NCBI GenBank assembly: GCA_020637335.1
Contig: JACJWC010000008.1
Span: 62,001 to 126,000 of the forward strand
Source: Acidobacteriota bacterium
GTDB lineage: Bacteria > Acidobacteriota > Holophagae > Acanthopleuribacterales > Acanthopleuribacteraceae
Reading direction: 5' to 3'
Length of the DNA stretch: 64,000 nucleotides
Position numbers and translations under genes: made by a program. Positions 27,725 through 35,772 of this stretch are shown here, one piece after another (the stretch's first letter is position 1; every line of letters starts with the position of its first letter). The notes under the pieces are model-generated. The model was not told where the DNA came from. It was given only the letters and a program-made list of their open reading frames with translations, and searched no databases.

Positions 27725-28569
27725 GCGGTGACCTCCCAAACTGCGGCAAGACGCTCGAAAATATCGAGAGCCAGCCATTCCTCAACGCTTTCTGAATGAC
27801 ACCCACATTCGCGCAAGGCGTTGCACAGTTCGTCGGGGTTGAGTTTAACCGAGCCGTGCCACGGCGGTTTGTCCTCCATGTAGGAAACGCCTTTGCCTTT
27901 CAAGGTGTGGGCGATGATGAGGTGGGGTTGGTTGGGTTGCCTATCTTCAAACGCCTTGGGCCAGGCCTGCCAATCGTGACCGTCGATTTCGGTGACGTGC
28001 CAGCCAAAGGCGGTCCATTTGGCGCGTAACGGTTCCAGGCCCAGGATATTGGCGTTGCGATCATCGCTTTGCAATTTGTTGTAGTCGATGATGGCAGTCA
28101 GATGATTCAAGCGGTAATGCGCCGCAAACATAGCACCTTCCCACACCTCGCCCTCCTGGCACTCTCCATCGCCAAGCAACGTGTAGAAGCGGTTATTGCG
28201 GCCCTGGTAGCGGTTACCCAGCGCCATGCCAATCGCCGCCGAAAAGCCTTGGCCCAGGCTACCTGTGGAGGCTTCTACTTGCGGTAGGTCGGCTACAGAA
28301 GGATGGCCTTGTAGGCGCGAACCCAGTTTGCGGAAGGTCGCCAGTTCGGCGAAAGGGATGTGGCCCGTCAAGGCCAGGACGGCGTATAAGGCAGGTGCTG
28401 CATGGCCTTTGGAGAGGACAAAACGGTCGCCCGGTTGGAGCCGTTCCAAGTACAGGTGAAGCAGGCACTCGATGGCCGAAAGCGATCCGCCCGGATGACC
28501 CGATCCGGCGTGATAAATCATGGCGAGCACCAGTTGTCGGGCGCGTTGGGCCTGAACCGCTGCGTTCAT
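27721..28569 (-). CDS. Transketolase, N-terminal (TPP pyrophosphate-binding) subunit
   Basis: 282 aa. Conserved motifs are YHAGSGHPGGSLSAIECL, FVLSKGHAAPALYAVLAL, EASTGSLGQGFSAAIGMAL and the TPP motif GDGECQEGEVWEGAMFAAHYRLNHLTAIIDYNKLQ. The His residues of the active site (GHPGGS, KGHAAP) are present. Partner of the C-terminal subunit just downstream. The start overlaps the methyltransferase stop (ATGA). Confidence 0.9.
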   Translation of the reverse strand: MNAAVQAQRARQLVLAMIYHAGSGHPGGSLSAIECLLHLYLERLQPGDRFVLSKGHAAPALYAVLALTGHIPFAELATFRKLGSRLQGHPSVADLPQVEASTGSLGQGFSAAIGMALGNRYQGRNNRFYTLLGDGECQEGEVWEGAMFAAHYRLNHLTAIIDYNKLQSDDRNANILGLEPLRAKWTAFGWHVTEIDGHDWQAWPKAFEDRQPNQPHLIIAHTLKGKGVSYMEDKPPWHGSVKLNPDELCNALRECGCHSESVEEWLALDIFERLAAVWEVTA

Positions 28570-29405
28570 GGTTTTTCCCCCAGAAGATTGATGCTGCGAC
28601 CGATACCCAGTGCGGCGAGCGCGCGGTACAGGTCGGTTAAGAGTTGTGGTTGGGCATCGTACAGGTGGGATTCAAAAGACATTCGGGCAACGTGGGCAAC
28701 GGGGCCATGCTCCGGGTTCTCCAGATAGTTTAACCCGCCAAGTGCCAACGCTTCCATGGGGAATGAGGCCTGTTGATCAAGAATCTGAAAGCCTTGTTCT
28801 TTCAGCAAGTTGGTGAGACTGGTTGGATTGAAATAGTGCAGGTGGTGGTTGGGTACGAACCACCAGGGTTTTTGGCCCGCTTGGAGCAGTGCGGCTTGCA
28901 GGGGATTGCCTTCGTTGGGGACTTCGATCCAGACTCGGCCAGCGGGCCGAAGCCAGGAAAACAGCCTGTGGATCAGGGCACGTGGATTGGAGATGTGCTC
29001 CAGAACAAATGCGCAATGAATTGCGTCGAACGGTTCGTCGATCTGCGTGTCAGCCCAGTCTGATTGGATCAAGTTGAGACCCAGGTCCTCCTGTGCGAAC
29101 TGGCAGGCGAGTGGCGAGGGTTCAATTCCCGTGGGCTGCCAGCCCAACTCCTGAGCGGCTTTGAGGAAGAACCCGCCGCCGGCCCCAATGTCCAGGATGC
29201 GGCCCGGATTGCCGAGTTGACCCAGGCGACTGCGATAGACCCGCCGCCAATACGACCACTCGCGTTTGGCTTTGAGCAGGTACTCCGGCTTTTCTTTTTG
29301 GTAAAACGCCTCGCGATAAAAGGCCTGTGCATCAGGTGGATTTGGTACCGACCAAAAACCACAGGGATCCTGAACCAAACCGAGTGCCTGTGGGTTCCAG
29401 GTCAT
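28566..29405 (-). CDS. Class I SAM-dependent methyltransferase (Methyltransf_23 type)
   Basis: 279 aa. SAM-binding motif I is ILDIGAGGG at residues 70-78, with acidic motif II in PTGIEPSPLACQFA and motif IV in FDAIHCAFVLEHISNPRALIHRLFSWLRPAGRVWIEVPN. The N-terminal YREAFYQKEKPEYLLKAKREWSYWRR is common in sugar methyltransferases of glycan clusters. The likely role is O- or N-methylation of the sugar made by the neighbouring genes. Coupled by ATGA overlap on both sides. Confidence 0.85.
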   Translation of the reverse strand: MTWNPQALGLVQDPCGFWSVPNPPDAQAFYREAFYQKEKPEYLLKAKREWSYWRRVYRSRLGQLGNPGRILDIGAGGGFFLKAAQELGWQPTGIEPSPLACQFAQEDLGLNLIQSDWADTQIDEPFDAIHCAFVLEHISNPRALIHRLFSWLRPAGRVWIEVPNEGNPLQAALLQAGQKPWWFVPNHHLHYFNPTSLTNLLKEQGFQILDQQASFPMEALALGGLNYLENPEHGPVAHVARMSFESHLYDAQPQLLTDLYRALAALGIGRSINLLGEKP

Positions 29406-31213
29406 GCCGATAGCTCCGCAATAAGGTCCGTTAATAGCGGCTGGAGCAGGACACAGGCTTTTTGTGAACCTTCAAACTGGATTTGCAGGGTCTGCAGGTT
29501 ATCCGCAATTTCGCGGTACACATCAGATTTTGTTTTGGTTTCGCGTTCCAGGTCTGCTGCCTGAAACAAGCTGGCCTGAACGAACCCGCTGAAAATGGTC
29601 AGGTTCTGGTTGAGCTCTTCGTAGGTTTGACAGGTTTGATCGAGTTGTTGGAGGCGTTTGCGCAACGCCTCGGGTCGGTTCTGGTTCATGACTTTACGGG
29701 CCTCTTCAACTTGTTCCAGTGCGGTGCTGCTCAAGCTGGTAATGCTTTGAACCCGGGTGAGAAAAAGCGTTAAACAGGGCAGTAGATCGGGTGGTGATTT
29801 GGCCTGGGATTGGGCGCGTTTCACGGCCAATGCAAGGGTTTGGCGCACATCGGTGGTGAAGAATCGCTGGGCGGCGACCAGCAATGGCATTTGCTCAAAA
29901 CCACGGATGTGGGCGCCGCCCTCGGTCGCGTTGATCAGGTTGAGCTCGGGTTGCTTTTTATGGATTTTTTTGGCGAAGTCCTGGTACCAGAAAATGAAAT
30001 TTTGGTAGTTATTGACCGTGCGGATCTGGCCGCCAAAATAGGCGGGCACCATCCGTTCGTTGGGTTTGAGGAATTCAAAATCCAAGTTGGTTCCCGATTG
30101 CGTGTAAATTTTGCCGCCAGTCAAGGCCAGGTCCTGGCCGATCAGCACAATTGGATCGCAACCCATGATGTGCGCGCAACTGGTCGCGTCTGTAGCGACA
30201 GACCCGCCGGTATCAATCAGGATTCGCTTCAGGGCAGGCACCTGTTCGGACAACCAAGTCGTGGCTAAATTGGCGATCGTGTTGTAAACGAAGGTCGGGT
30301 TGGGGTGCATTTCGAAGATTTGCCGATCACAGTGGTCGGGCAGCAGGAAAACCGTTTCTGCGAGGTTTTGACAGCCTTCGATCAGGAATCGGTAATCCTG
30401 AGCTTCGATGTGGACCAGGAAATGCGGTTTGATCCCGTAATACTCCAGACTTCTAGCCACCCGTGAGACGGCAAAAATCAGGACCTGGTCCTGGTAGGCC
30501 ATGAGGTACTGCAGGTTCTTTTCTAATGATGGGCCAGCTGCGACAATGACGGCGGGCAAGCCTTTGCAGGATCCAACCAGTCCATCCAAAGCTGGTGTTT
30601 GGCGGGTTAAGGGCAAACTGCGCAGGGTGCTGGCCAGAATGGTTGTGCCAACCGACTCGAAGGTAGATCTGCCGACAGCCCTGTATTGGCGATACTTTTC
30701 AACTAATTCGTAGGCTTGGTTGGCCTGTTCGGGAAAATGTTGGCGGTGGTATGGGGTGACAAATAAACGGGTCACGATATTGGCGGGCATGTTTTGGTAG
30801 AACCAGTCTTCCAATTCGTCCAGGTCACAGAAGATGGCCACCTGCTCGGGATCGAACCAGCCCAGATCGATGCGACATAAGAAGGCTGCCAGACACAGCG
30901 GTTCGGGTTCGTACACCACGCACAAAGCATCATCGGCCCGCTGATCGTTTTCGATGAAATAGCCGAGCCCCAGGCCGATATGCACATGTAGACGTTGGGG
31001 ATCGGGAGGCACCATTTTCTGGGCTTCACGCAACGGGTCAAAGGAACTGTGCACCATTTTGTCGCGTATCTTTAAGGTTTCAAGGCCACTGCGCGCGGGA
31101 ACAATCTCGATCTGGTCCCAATCTATTGCGTCCAAGGCTTTGGCCAAGTGGGGTTGTGCACGGATAAGCCGTTGTTTGTTGTGTTCAAATTGGGGTTGAC
31201 GTGGGCCCTGCAC
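29402..31213 (-). CDS. Maf/DUF115 motility-associated glycosyltransferase
   Basis: 603 aa. The DUF115 core lies around residues 210-370: GLPAVIVAAGPSLEKNLQYL, FLVHIEAQDYRFLIEGC, ILIDTGGSVATDATSCAHIMGCDPIVLIGQDLALTGGKIYT. The N-terminal part (HVHIGLGLGYFIE, VVYEPEPLCLAAFL) is also typical of Maf proteins. Maf enzymes transfer nonulosonic acids such as pseudaminic or legionaminic acid to flagellin Ser/Thr, so the NeuB and SpsF-PseG-like genes 7 kb away fit well. First gene of the six-gene block; no flagellar genes are visible in the window, so the acceptor is open. Confidence 0.88.
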   Translation of the reverse strand: MQGPRQPQFEHNKQRLIRAQPHLAKALDAIDWDQIEIVPARSGLETLKIRDKMVHSSFDPLREAQKMVPPDPQRLHVHIGLGLGYFIENDQRADDALCVVYEPEPLCLAAFLCRIDLGWFDPEQVAIFCDLDELEDWFYQNMPANIVTRLFVTPYHRQHFPEQANQAYELVEKYRQYRAVGRSTFESVGTTILASTLRSLPLTRQTPALDGLVGSCKGLPAVIVAAGPSLEKNLQYLMAYQDQVLIFAVSRVARSLEYYGIKPHFLVHIEAQDYRFLIEGCQNLAETVFLLPDHCDRQIFEMHPNPTFVYNTIANLATTWLSEQVPALKRILIDTGGSVATDATSCAHIMGCDPIVLIGQDLALTGGKIYTQSGTNLDFEFLKPNERMVPAYFGGQIRTVNNYQNFIFWYQDFAKKIHKKQPELNLINATEGGAHIRGFEQMPLLVAAQRFFTTDVRQTLALAVKRAQSQAKSPPDLLPCLTLFLTRVQSITSLSSTALEQVEEARKVMNQNRPEALRKRLQQLDQTCQTYEELNQNLTIFSGFVQASLFQAADLERETKTKSDVYREIADNLQTLQIQFEGSQKACVLLQPLLTDLIAELSA

Positions 31214-31277
31214 GGCTTCCTCTTGGGAATTGAATTCGGACTGTGAAAAAATTGTACCCTAAGTTGAGGAGTTGCTT

Positions 31278-32132
31278 ATGGAAACGCTGAAACTGATGAT
31301 GGATGGCCAGCCCGTGGCGGTCGAACAAGCCACGATTCCGGTCATGGACCACGGGTTCCTGTTTGGAGACTGTATTTACGAGGTATTACGCAGTCGCAAT
31401 GGCCAACCGTTCCTGTGGGCAACCCACCTCAAACGCCTGCATTATTCGGCTAGCCAAATCGATTTGGAATTGCCGTGTAGCGATGACGTGCTGCGGGCAG
31501 AGTTTCAAACCATGATTGATGCGTTTGAGGGTCAGGACCTGCAAATGCGCTTTATTGTGACCCGCGGGGTTGGACCGTTGAGCCACGAGCCCGGCCAATG
31601 CATTAAGCCTTGCCGGATTTTGATTGCGCGGCCGTTGACCAAGCCTTCTGGGCATCAGTATGCCAAAGGCGTGGCTTTGTATCGGGAAGAGGCGACCAAT
31701 CCAATGGAGAAGGGCCACATCAAGTCGGGCAATGTCAAAATGGTCCTAGCCCTGCATCGCGCGCAACAGTTGGGTTTTTATGAAGCCATTCGGCTCAATC
31801 CCCAGGGCAAAATAGCCGAGTGTGCCACCTCCAACCTGTTTTGGTTTGATGCGGCAGGGGTCCTGCATACACCCAGCGTGGAGGCTGGCATCCTGAAAGG
31901 CGTTACGCGCGAATTGGTCTTGTATTTGGCGGTTCAGGCCGGATTCCCCCTGCAAGAGGGACTGTATACTTGGTCGGATTTGCAACAAGCCAGCGAAGTG
32001 TTTATTACCTCTACTTCACGCGGGATCTTGCCTGTTAGCAGGATTGGCAACCAGATTTATGCAGTGGGTTCGAATACGCAAACCTTGATGGACCGCCTGG
32101 AACGGGCGCCTGATATCGAATTGGACTTTTAA
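31278..32132 (+). CDS. Class IV PLP-dependent aminotransferase (BCAT/D-amino-acid type)
   Basis: 284 aa from the ATG at 31278, with GAGGAG ending 6 nt upstream; a TTG at 31272 is less likely. Class IV features: PVMDHGFLFGDCIYEVLRSRNG with the substrate-side loop, the PLP Lys in GHIKSGNVKMVLALHRAQQLGF, NPQGKIAECATSNLFWF and a TSTSRGILPV motif. It resembles D-amino-acid and branched-chain aminotransferases and aminodeoxychorismate lyase; specificity cannot be read here. Divergent from the Maf gene. Confidence 0.87.
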   Translation: METLKLMMDGQPVAVEQATIPVMDHGFLFGDCIYEVLRSRNGQPFLWATHLKRLHYSASQIDLELPCSDDVLRAEFQTMIDAFEGQDLQMRFIVTRGVGPLSHEPGQCIKPCRILIARPLTKPSGHQYAKGVALYREEATNPMEKGHIKSGNVKMVLALHRAQQLGFYEAIRLNPQGKIAECATSNLFWFDAAGVLHTPSVEAGILKGVTRELVLYLAVQAGFPLQEGLYTWSDLQQASEVFITSTSRGILPVSRIGNQIYAVGSNTQTLMDRLERAPDIELDF

Positions 32133-32185
32133 TTTGCTCAAGATCGCCTCATATTTTCCGAAGAGGGAAGCAAAAGGGGGATTGT

Positions 32186-32554
32186 ATGGAAGATCGGGTT
32201 GTTTTAAATCGGCGTCGCCACATTCGATTCAGTCCGGAACTGCTGGATATCGCCATTGTCGGTGAACCCAGTGAGAGTCTGGATGGCCTGGAAACGGGGG
32301 AATTTTCAGGGCGCAACGCGGGCTTGATCCTGGAAGAATCCTATAGCGGATGCTCCTTGTTGTTTAAAGAAGGCCGCCACCTCAAACGCCGACCGGAAGA
32401 AGATCCCGACCAGGAAGTGACCGATACGCGTTTTGAAATTGGTCAGTATTATCGGCTCCAAGTTGGACGGTTGGCGCCCTTGCGCTGTGTGGTGCGTTGG
32501 CGCAAAGAAATGGAACCGGGCATCGCCAAAATCGGCTTCGAATTTTTGGAATAA
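32186..32554 (+). CDS. PilZ-like domain protein
   Basis: 122 aa. RRRHIRF at residues 9-15 fits the RxxxR motif and EESYSGCSL near 50 fits the (D/N)xSxxG motif of c-di-GMP-binding PilZ domains, with Glu replacing Asp/Asn. The C-terminal RLAPLRCVVRWRKEMEPGIAKIGFEF is the usual closing strand pair. A single-domain PilZ protein could act as a c-di-GMP adaptor; binding is not certain given the substitution. Preceded by an AAGGGGG site. Confidence 0.7.
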   Translation: MEDRVVLNRRRHIRFSPELLDIAIVGEPSESLDGLETGEFSGRNAGLILEESYSGCSLLFKEGRHLKRRPEEDPDQEVTDTRFEIGQYYRLQVGRLAPLRCVVRWRKEMEPGIAKIGFEFLE

Positions 32555-32595
32555 TTCACAGCGGTGGGTGTTTTGGCCGTCAGGCTCAGGTCAGC

Positions 32596-33039
32596 ATGAC
32601 AAAACCTAAAAGCATACACATTGAAGCGGTGACGCCAATTCTCAGGGTCGCCAATTTGGCACAAAGCCTTGATTATTATGCAGATTGTCTGGGATTTGAG
32701 TGCCAGTGGCAGGTCCAGGACTTTGCTGCAGTGGGTCGGAACAAGGCCTGCATCATGTTGTGCCAAGGCGATCAGGGTCAACCGGGTACTTGGCTGTGGA
32801 TTGCGGCTAATGACGTCGATCTTCTCCACGATGAATTCCTCGCGCGCGGTGCGGTAATCCGCCACCCGCCCACCAATTACCCTTGGGATTCGCGCGAATT
32901 GCATGTTTTTGACCTGGACGGCCATGTCCTGCGCTTCGGTTCGGATCTCAAGGCGGGCGAACCCATGGGCCCCTGGTTGAACGGCCACGGCCAACTCTGG
33001 TCCCCCGACGAATCCGGAACCTGGCAAAAAATGAATTAG
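32596..33039 (+). CDS. VOC/glyoxalase-bleomycin resistance family protein
   Basis: 147 aa from the ATG at 32596. The VOC pattern is clear: IEAVTPILRVANLAQSLDYYADCLGFEC at the start, then WLWIAANDVDLLHDEFLARGAVI and RELHVFDLDGHVLRFGSDL with a metal-ligand-type Glu/His. Short single-domain VOC proteins act as dimers on small molecules or as antibiotic-sequestering proteins; no substrate can be assigned. Confidence 0.82.
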   Translation: MTKPKSIHIEAVTPILRVANLAQSLDYYADCLGFECQWQVQDFAAVGRNKACIMLCQGDQGQPGTWLWIAANDVDLLHDEFLARGAVIRHPPTNYPWDSRELHVFDLDGHVLRFGSDLKAGEPMGPWLNGHGQLWSPDESGTWQKMN

Positions 33040-33064
33040 AGGCTGTTCCGGAGCCCTCTTTGTT
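33038..33064 (+). terminator. Probable rho-independent terminator after the VOC gene
   Basis: AGAGG (33038-33042) pairs with CCTCT (33055-33059), extended inward by CT/AG with one bulged C, and is followed by TTGTTT. Moderate rather than perfect hairpin, but correctly placed just at the stop codon. Confidence 0.5.
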
Positions 33065-33081
33065 TAGGCATAGCCAGGCAT

Positions 33082-33327
33082 TTAGTGGGCGGAATCATCA
33101 GCTTTTCGAGCCACTTTTTTTTCAAGGTCTGCCATGTTGAGTACCTGTTTATTAAAGGCTTCGCGAATTCGTTCGTCCCATTCGTAGATAATGGCTTCGG
33201 GGGAATCGCAAAAAAAGTTGAGAACTGGGTCTGAGGACCACATATAGACATTTTGGTCCTCGTCATAATAAACCTCGTACACCGAATAGCCTTCATCTGT
33301 TTGGATGACACGGTAATTCCAGGACAT
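33082..33327 (-). CDS. Small conserved-type hypothetical protein
   Basis: 81 aa starting at MSWNYRVIQTDEGYSVYEVYYDED, with GAGGTGG placed upstream of the ATG at 33327. Acidic, single small domain, Trp- and Tyr-rich N-terminal half and a charged helical C-terminus. The MSWNYRV start is one I associate with a widespread family of short uncharacterised proteins. No function proposed. Confidence 0.6.
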   Translation of the reverse strand: MSWNYRVIQTDEGYSVYEVYYDEDQNVYMWSSDPVLNFFCDSPEAIIYEWDERIREAFNKQVLNMADLEKKVARKADDSAH

Positions 33328-33429
33328 TGTTACCACCTCAGTGAATGTGCATGTCAAATTAGCAGAGGGTACCAATTAAAACCTATGCCAAATTCTGATT
33401 ATTGATCATTTTTTCAGCAGGAGTAATAA

Positions 33430-33838
33430 TTGGGCCAGATTTTTACATTCTGGATTTTTCTTGTACCCGCACAATCGTCTGTTTCTAAGGCTTGTCTCCC
33501 CGCCATGCCTGAAAAATATCAGCAGGCCAATCTGTCCTTTCATGTCAATTTTGAATGGGTTGAGGCGCAAGGCAAGCTCTGTCTAAAAAGTTTGACCTGC
33601 CGGATCAACCCATTCACGTGGACTTAACTTTTGAATTGCAGCCTGACTGCCAAAGTCTGTGGCAGGCGATTGGATTTACAGTCGGTTCGAGGTTGACCCT
33701 ATATTGGTAGCACGGCCAAAGCTGGGCCCATGCGATTGCGCATACCGCCAAACGCTTTGAAATTGCCCTTGATTACAAGCCTCAACGGATTTGCGTCTTT
33801 TATGAAGGGCAGGCGATTCGAGGTGCTGCCTGTAATTT
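33430..33838 (+). pseudogene. Decayed gene remnant running into repeat copy A
   Basis: The frame starting near 33430 has a leader-like hydrophobic start and reads to about 33585. At a run of A's (33578-33582) the plausible coding text switches frame to SKKFDLPDQPIHVDLTFELQPDCQS and on to a TAG near 33708. After the stop the same frame stays coding-like to ~33838, where the repeat begins. One frameshift plus one stop in a beta-strand-like sequence points to a dead secreted-protein gene whose end was replaced by repeat DNA. No family recognised. Confidence 0.45.
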
Positions 33839-33922
33839 CGCCCTTACAGGGCTGGGCTGTGGGTTGGGCGGTGGACCCCAGGCCTGCGCTCGGTTCGCAA
33901 CGCTCACCGGCCTTGACCTGGG
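33839..33922 (+). repeat. REP-like repeat copy A (left half, interrupted by IS110)
   Basis: Identical to 36569-36652 except for one base in the 84 compared. Contains hairpin CCCT-TAC-AGGG at its start and the long stem CCCAGG (33878-33883) with CCTGGG (33917-33922). Ends exactly where the IS110 element begins; its missing right half is copy B at 35721. Confidence 0.9.
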
Positions 33923-34133
33923 TTCTTTAATCAAGAAGGTTTCATATTGGGATGGATTTTTTTCCACATTTTTTGCGCAAGGAATCCGCATGGTTTCCAC
34001 AGTTTTTTTCACAAGAATCAGCACACGAGAACGATAAAGTAAATAAAATAAGTTGTTTACATGTTTCACGTTTTAGAGGGAGTCGTTCCTGCTGGATCTT
34101 GTTTTCTATCAATTAGTTAGGTGAAATTTTTGG

Positions 34134-35372
34134 CTAGGCTACTTGCTGTGGCTTTTTGTTGCGTTGGTTTTCCAGGTGGATTTGCTCATCGTAAACGGTC
34201 TTTTTGTGGGCAATCGCCACCAAGATTCGATTCCAGCGAATGCCCACGTTACGAATCGCTTCCCAATGGCTTTGTCCTCGGTTGCGATAAGTGCGATAGG
34301 CATCATTGGCCCATTGGTGTTTGGACAGGCTGTAGAAAACAAAGAGGCTCATCGCCGTTTGGAGGTGCCTGTTACAGGCTTGCCGATACGCTTTTCTGGG
34401 CCTAGGCACAAACTGTCCGCTTTCACGTAACGCTTTTGCCTTTTTAGCGTTGGGGGTTCCAGAGCTTCGTTCCACGGGTGCCATGCCCGAATAGGCCGAT
34501 AGCTGGCTGTCGGTGATTTGCGACCAGTCCTCACCCACATAAGCCAATAGGCGGACCAAGGTTTTGGGGCCCATACCTTTAATCGATTTGAAGCAGACGC
34601 CAACGTCCCACTTCGCAACGAGCTGTCCTGCACGTTTGACCCAAAGCTGCTCTTCCTGAAGACAAAATCTTAAGCTTTTGACGATTAATTGAATAATCTC
34701 AGCACTCTCCGACTTGGCCAATCGTTTGAGCCCTTTGAGCAGCGCTTCTAAGTCTTTGCCCTTGGTGGAAATCTTGCGTTTGGTTAAATAGGCTTCAAAA
34801 GCCTTGATCCCCGTGTTTTTCCAGATCTTTAAGTTGCTGAACACTTCGAGAAACCACAGGGTCTCATTGGCCAGGCCCATTTGTTTGATCCCAGGATCGA
34901 GGACATCGACTTCCTGCCAAAAACGTTGCCAGTTCCCCGTCTTGATTTCGCGAATCTGGTTCAGGGCCTGGGCAATTTTTCGTGCCTTTTGAACCCGTTC
35001 CGGAGGGGGTTGATAGCGGGTTAATTGTGACTCCATCTCCATCAAGTAACGCGCACAGACGTATGCGTCCAAGGCGTCAGATTTGCACCCGGACCCATCG
35101 ACTATCCTACGATAAGCCGCTGTTTTGGAGGCACTTAACTCGTACAGATCGGTAAAGCCCTTGATGGTTAACAAGAACATGAGTTGGGGATGACCCGCTT
35201 CGACGCCGATCACCAGGTTCGAATCCATGCGTTTCTGGATCCACGATAGGCAATCGATGAGCTCTTCATTTTTACTGACCTTTTTCTCCATCAGGATCAT
35301 TTTGCCTTTGTCCAAACAACACAGCGCTTGGTAGCCTTTGCGGCTGGGATCGATTCCTACAAAAAGTGTCAT
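34134..35372 (-). CDS. IS110-family transposase (DEDD recombinase)
   Basis: 412 aa. The N-terminal RuvC-like domain has the DEDD residues in place: Asp8 (FVGIDPSRK), Glu58 (IGVEAGHP), Asp99 and Asp102 (KSDALDAYVCARYL). The C-terminal Transposase_20 domain has IKGMGPKTLVRLLAYVGEDWSQI and LSAYSGMAPVERSSG with the expected catalytic-serine region, and a coiled-coil-like middle lies between. GGAGG precedes the ATG. The frame is full length and looks active. Reading leftwards, its upstream region is the bridge RNA. Confidence 0.95.
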   Translation of the reverse strand: MTLFVGIDPSRKGYQALCCLDKGKMILMEKKVSKNEELIDCLSWIQKRMDSNLVIGVEAGHPQLMFLLTIKGFTDLYELSASKTAAYRRIVDGSGCKSDALDAYVCARYLMEMESQLTRYQPPPERVQKARKIAQALNQIREIKTGNWQRFWQEVDVLDPGIKQMGLANETLWFLEVFSNLKIWKNTGIKAFEAYLTKRKISTKGKDLEALLKGLKRLAKSESAEIIQLIVKSLRFCLQEEQLWVKRAGQLVAKWDVGVCFKSIKGMGPKTLVRLLAYVGEDWSQITDSQLSAYSGMAPVERSSGTPNAKKAKALRESGQFVPRPRKAYRQACNRHLQTAMSLFVFYSLSKHQWANDAYRTYRNRGQSHWEAIRNVGIRWNRILVAIAHKKTVYDEQIHLENQRNKKPQQVA

Positions 35373-35399
35373 TAAAACCTCCGTTCGGTAAAATGGACG

Positions 35400-35669
35400 T
35401 TGCAGGGAGGTACGAACAGCCGTTTATGTCGCTCAAAGCGTTTTCTTTAATCGACCGTTAGTCCCTGCAAAGGAAGGCTGGCCGCTGTTCCCCGGAGGAA
35501 AATCGCTATTATTGGCGGTACGAGCGTTGCCAGCCTTCCGCCCTCCAGAAAACATAGGACCCTATCCAGGATTGGCCCAATTAACCCAGGTTGTTCCTCA
35601 AGGGATTGCTACCCACGGTTGGTGCGAGTCCCCGAAAAATTGAGGGGGGTCGTTTTTGGCGACTACCCC
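35400..35669 (-). ncRNA. Putative IS110 bridge RNA with readable target and donor guides
   Basis: The noncoding strand upstream of the transposase folds in order as: a 5' hairpin (35645-35669), a target loop closed by AATTG/CAATT (35638-35642 and 35578-35582), an 11-bp hairpin (35529-35539 with 35472-35482), and a donor loop closed by 9 bp (35462-35470 with 35400-35408). In RNA sense the target loop holds UUUUCGGGG (35638-35630), which pairs with CTTCGAAAA of the target through two G-T wobbles, and ACCUGGG (35591-35585), which pairs with the other flank plus core CC. The donor loop holds GAUUAAAGAA (35452-35443), the left donor end, and AUAAACGG (35427-35420), pairing with the right donor end plus core. 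All four guides abut the core in the same register. The exact RNA ends are not known. Confidence 0.85.
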
Positions 35670-35720
35670 TATATATTCAGGTACTTATCAACCCTGAACA
35701 GGTGTCCTGCTCTTATAAAC

Positions 35721-35772
35721 GGCTTCGAAAATGGCGGCCTTTCAGGCCTGTTCCGAGTTGGTTTGCGGCTGG
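35721..35772 (+). repeat. REP-like repeat copy B (right half displaced by IS110)
   Basis: 52 bases identical to 36651-36702. Includes hairpin GGCCT-TTC-AGGCC. Together with copy A it formed one 134-bp repeat before the insertion. Confidence 0.9.

Larger units (their letters stand above)
33921..35722 (-). mobile_element. IS110-family insertion sequence, about 1.8 kb, inserted in a REP-like repeat
   Basis: Boundaries are set by two independent signs. First, repeat halves A (to 33922) and B (from 35721) join through a single GG to restore the uninterrupted copy C at 36651. Second, guide segments in the element's own noncoding RNA match both ends: TTCTTTAATC at 33923-33932 recurs at 35443-35452, and ATAAACGG at 35715-35722 has its complement CCGTTTAT at 35420-35427. 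GG is present at both junctions (33921-33922 and 35721-35722) as the two-base core. There are no terminal inverted repeats and no longer target duplication, as expected for IS110. It contains the transposase and the bridge RNA; about 210 bp of AT-rich noncoding DNA lies beyond the transposase stop. Confidence 0.9.

Noticed and set aside
29105..29140. tRNA-like T-arm text (GGTTCAATTCCC) on the plus strand
   Set aside because: It lies inside the methyltransferase gene, whose motif I follows in frame, and no acceptor or anticodon arms can be built around it.
35472..35539. The 11-bp hairpin as the target-binding loop of the bridge RNA
   Set aside because: Its loop does not match the insertion flanks in the register used by the donor guides; the loop at 35578-35642 does.
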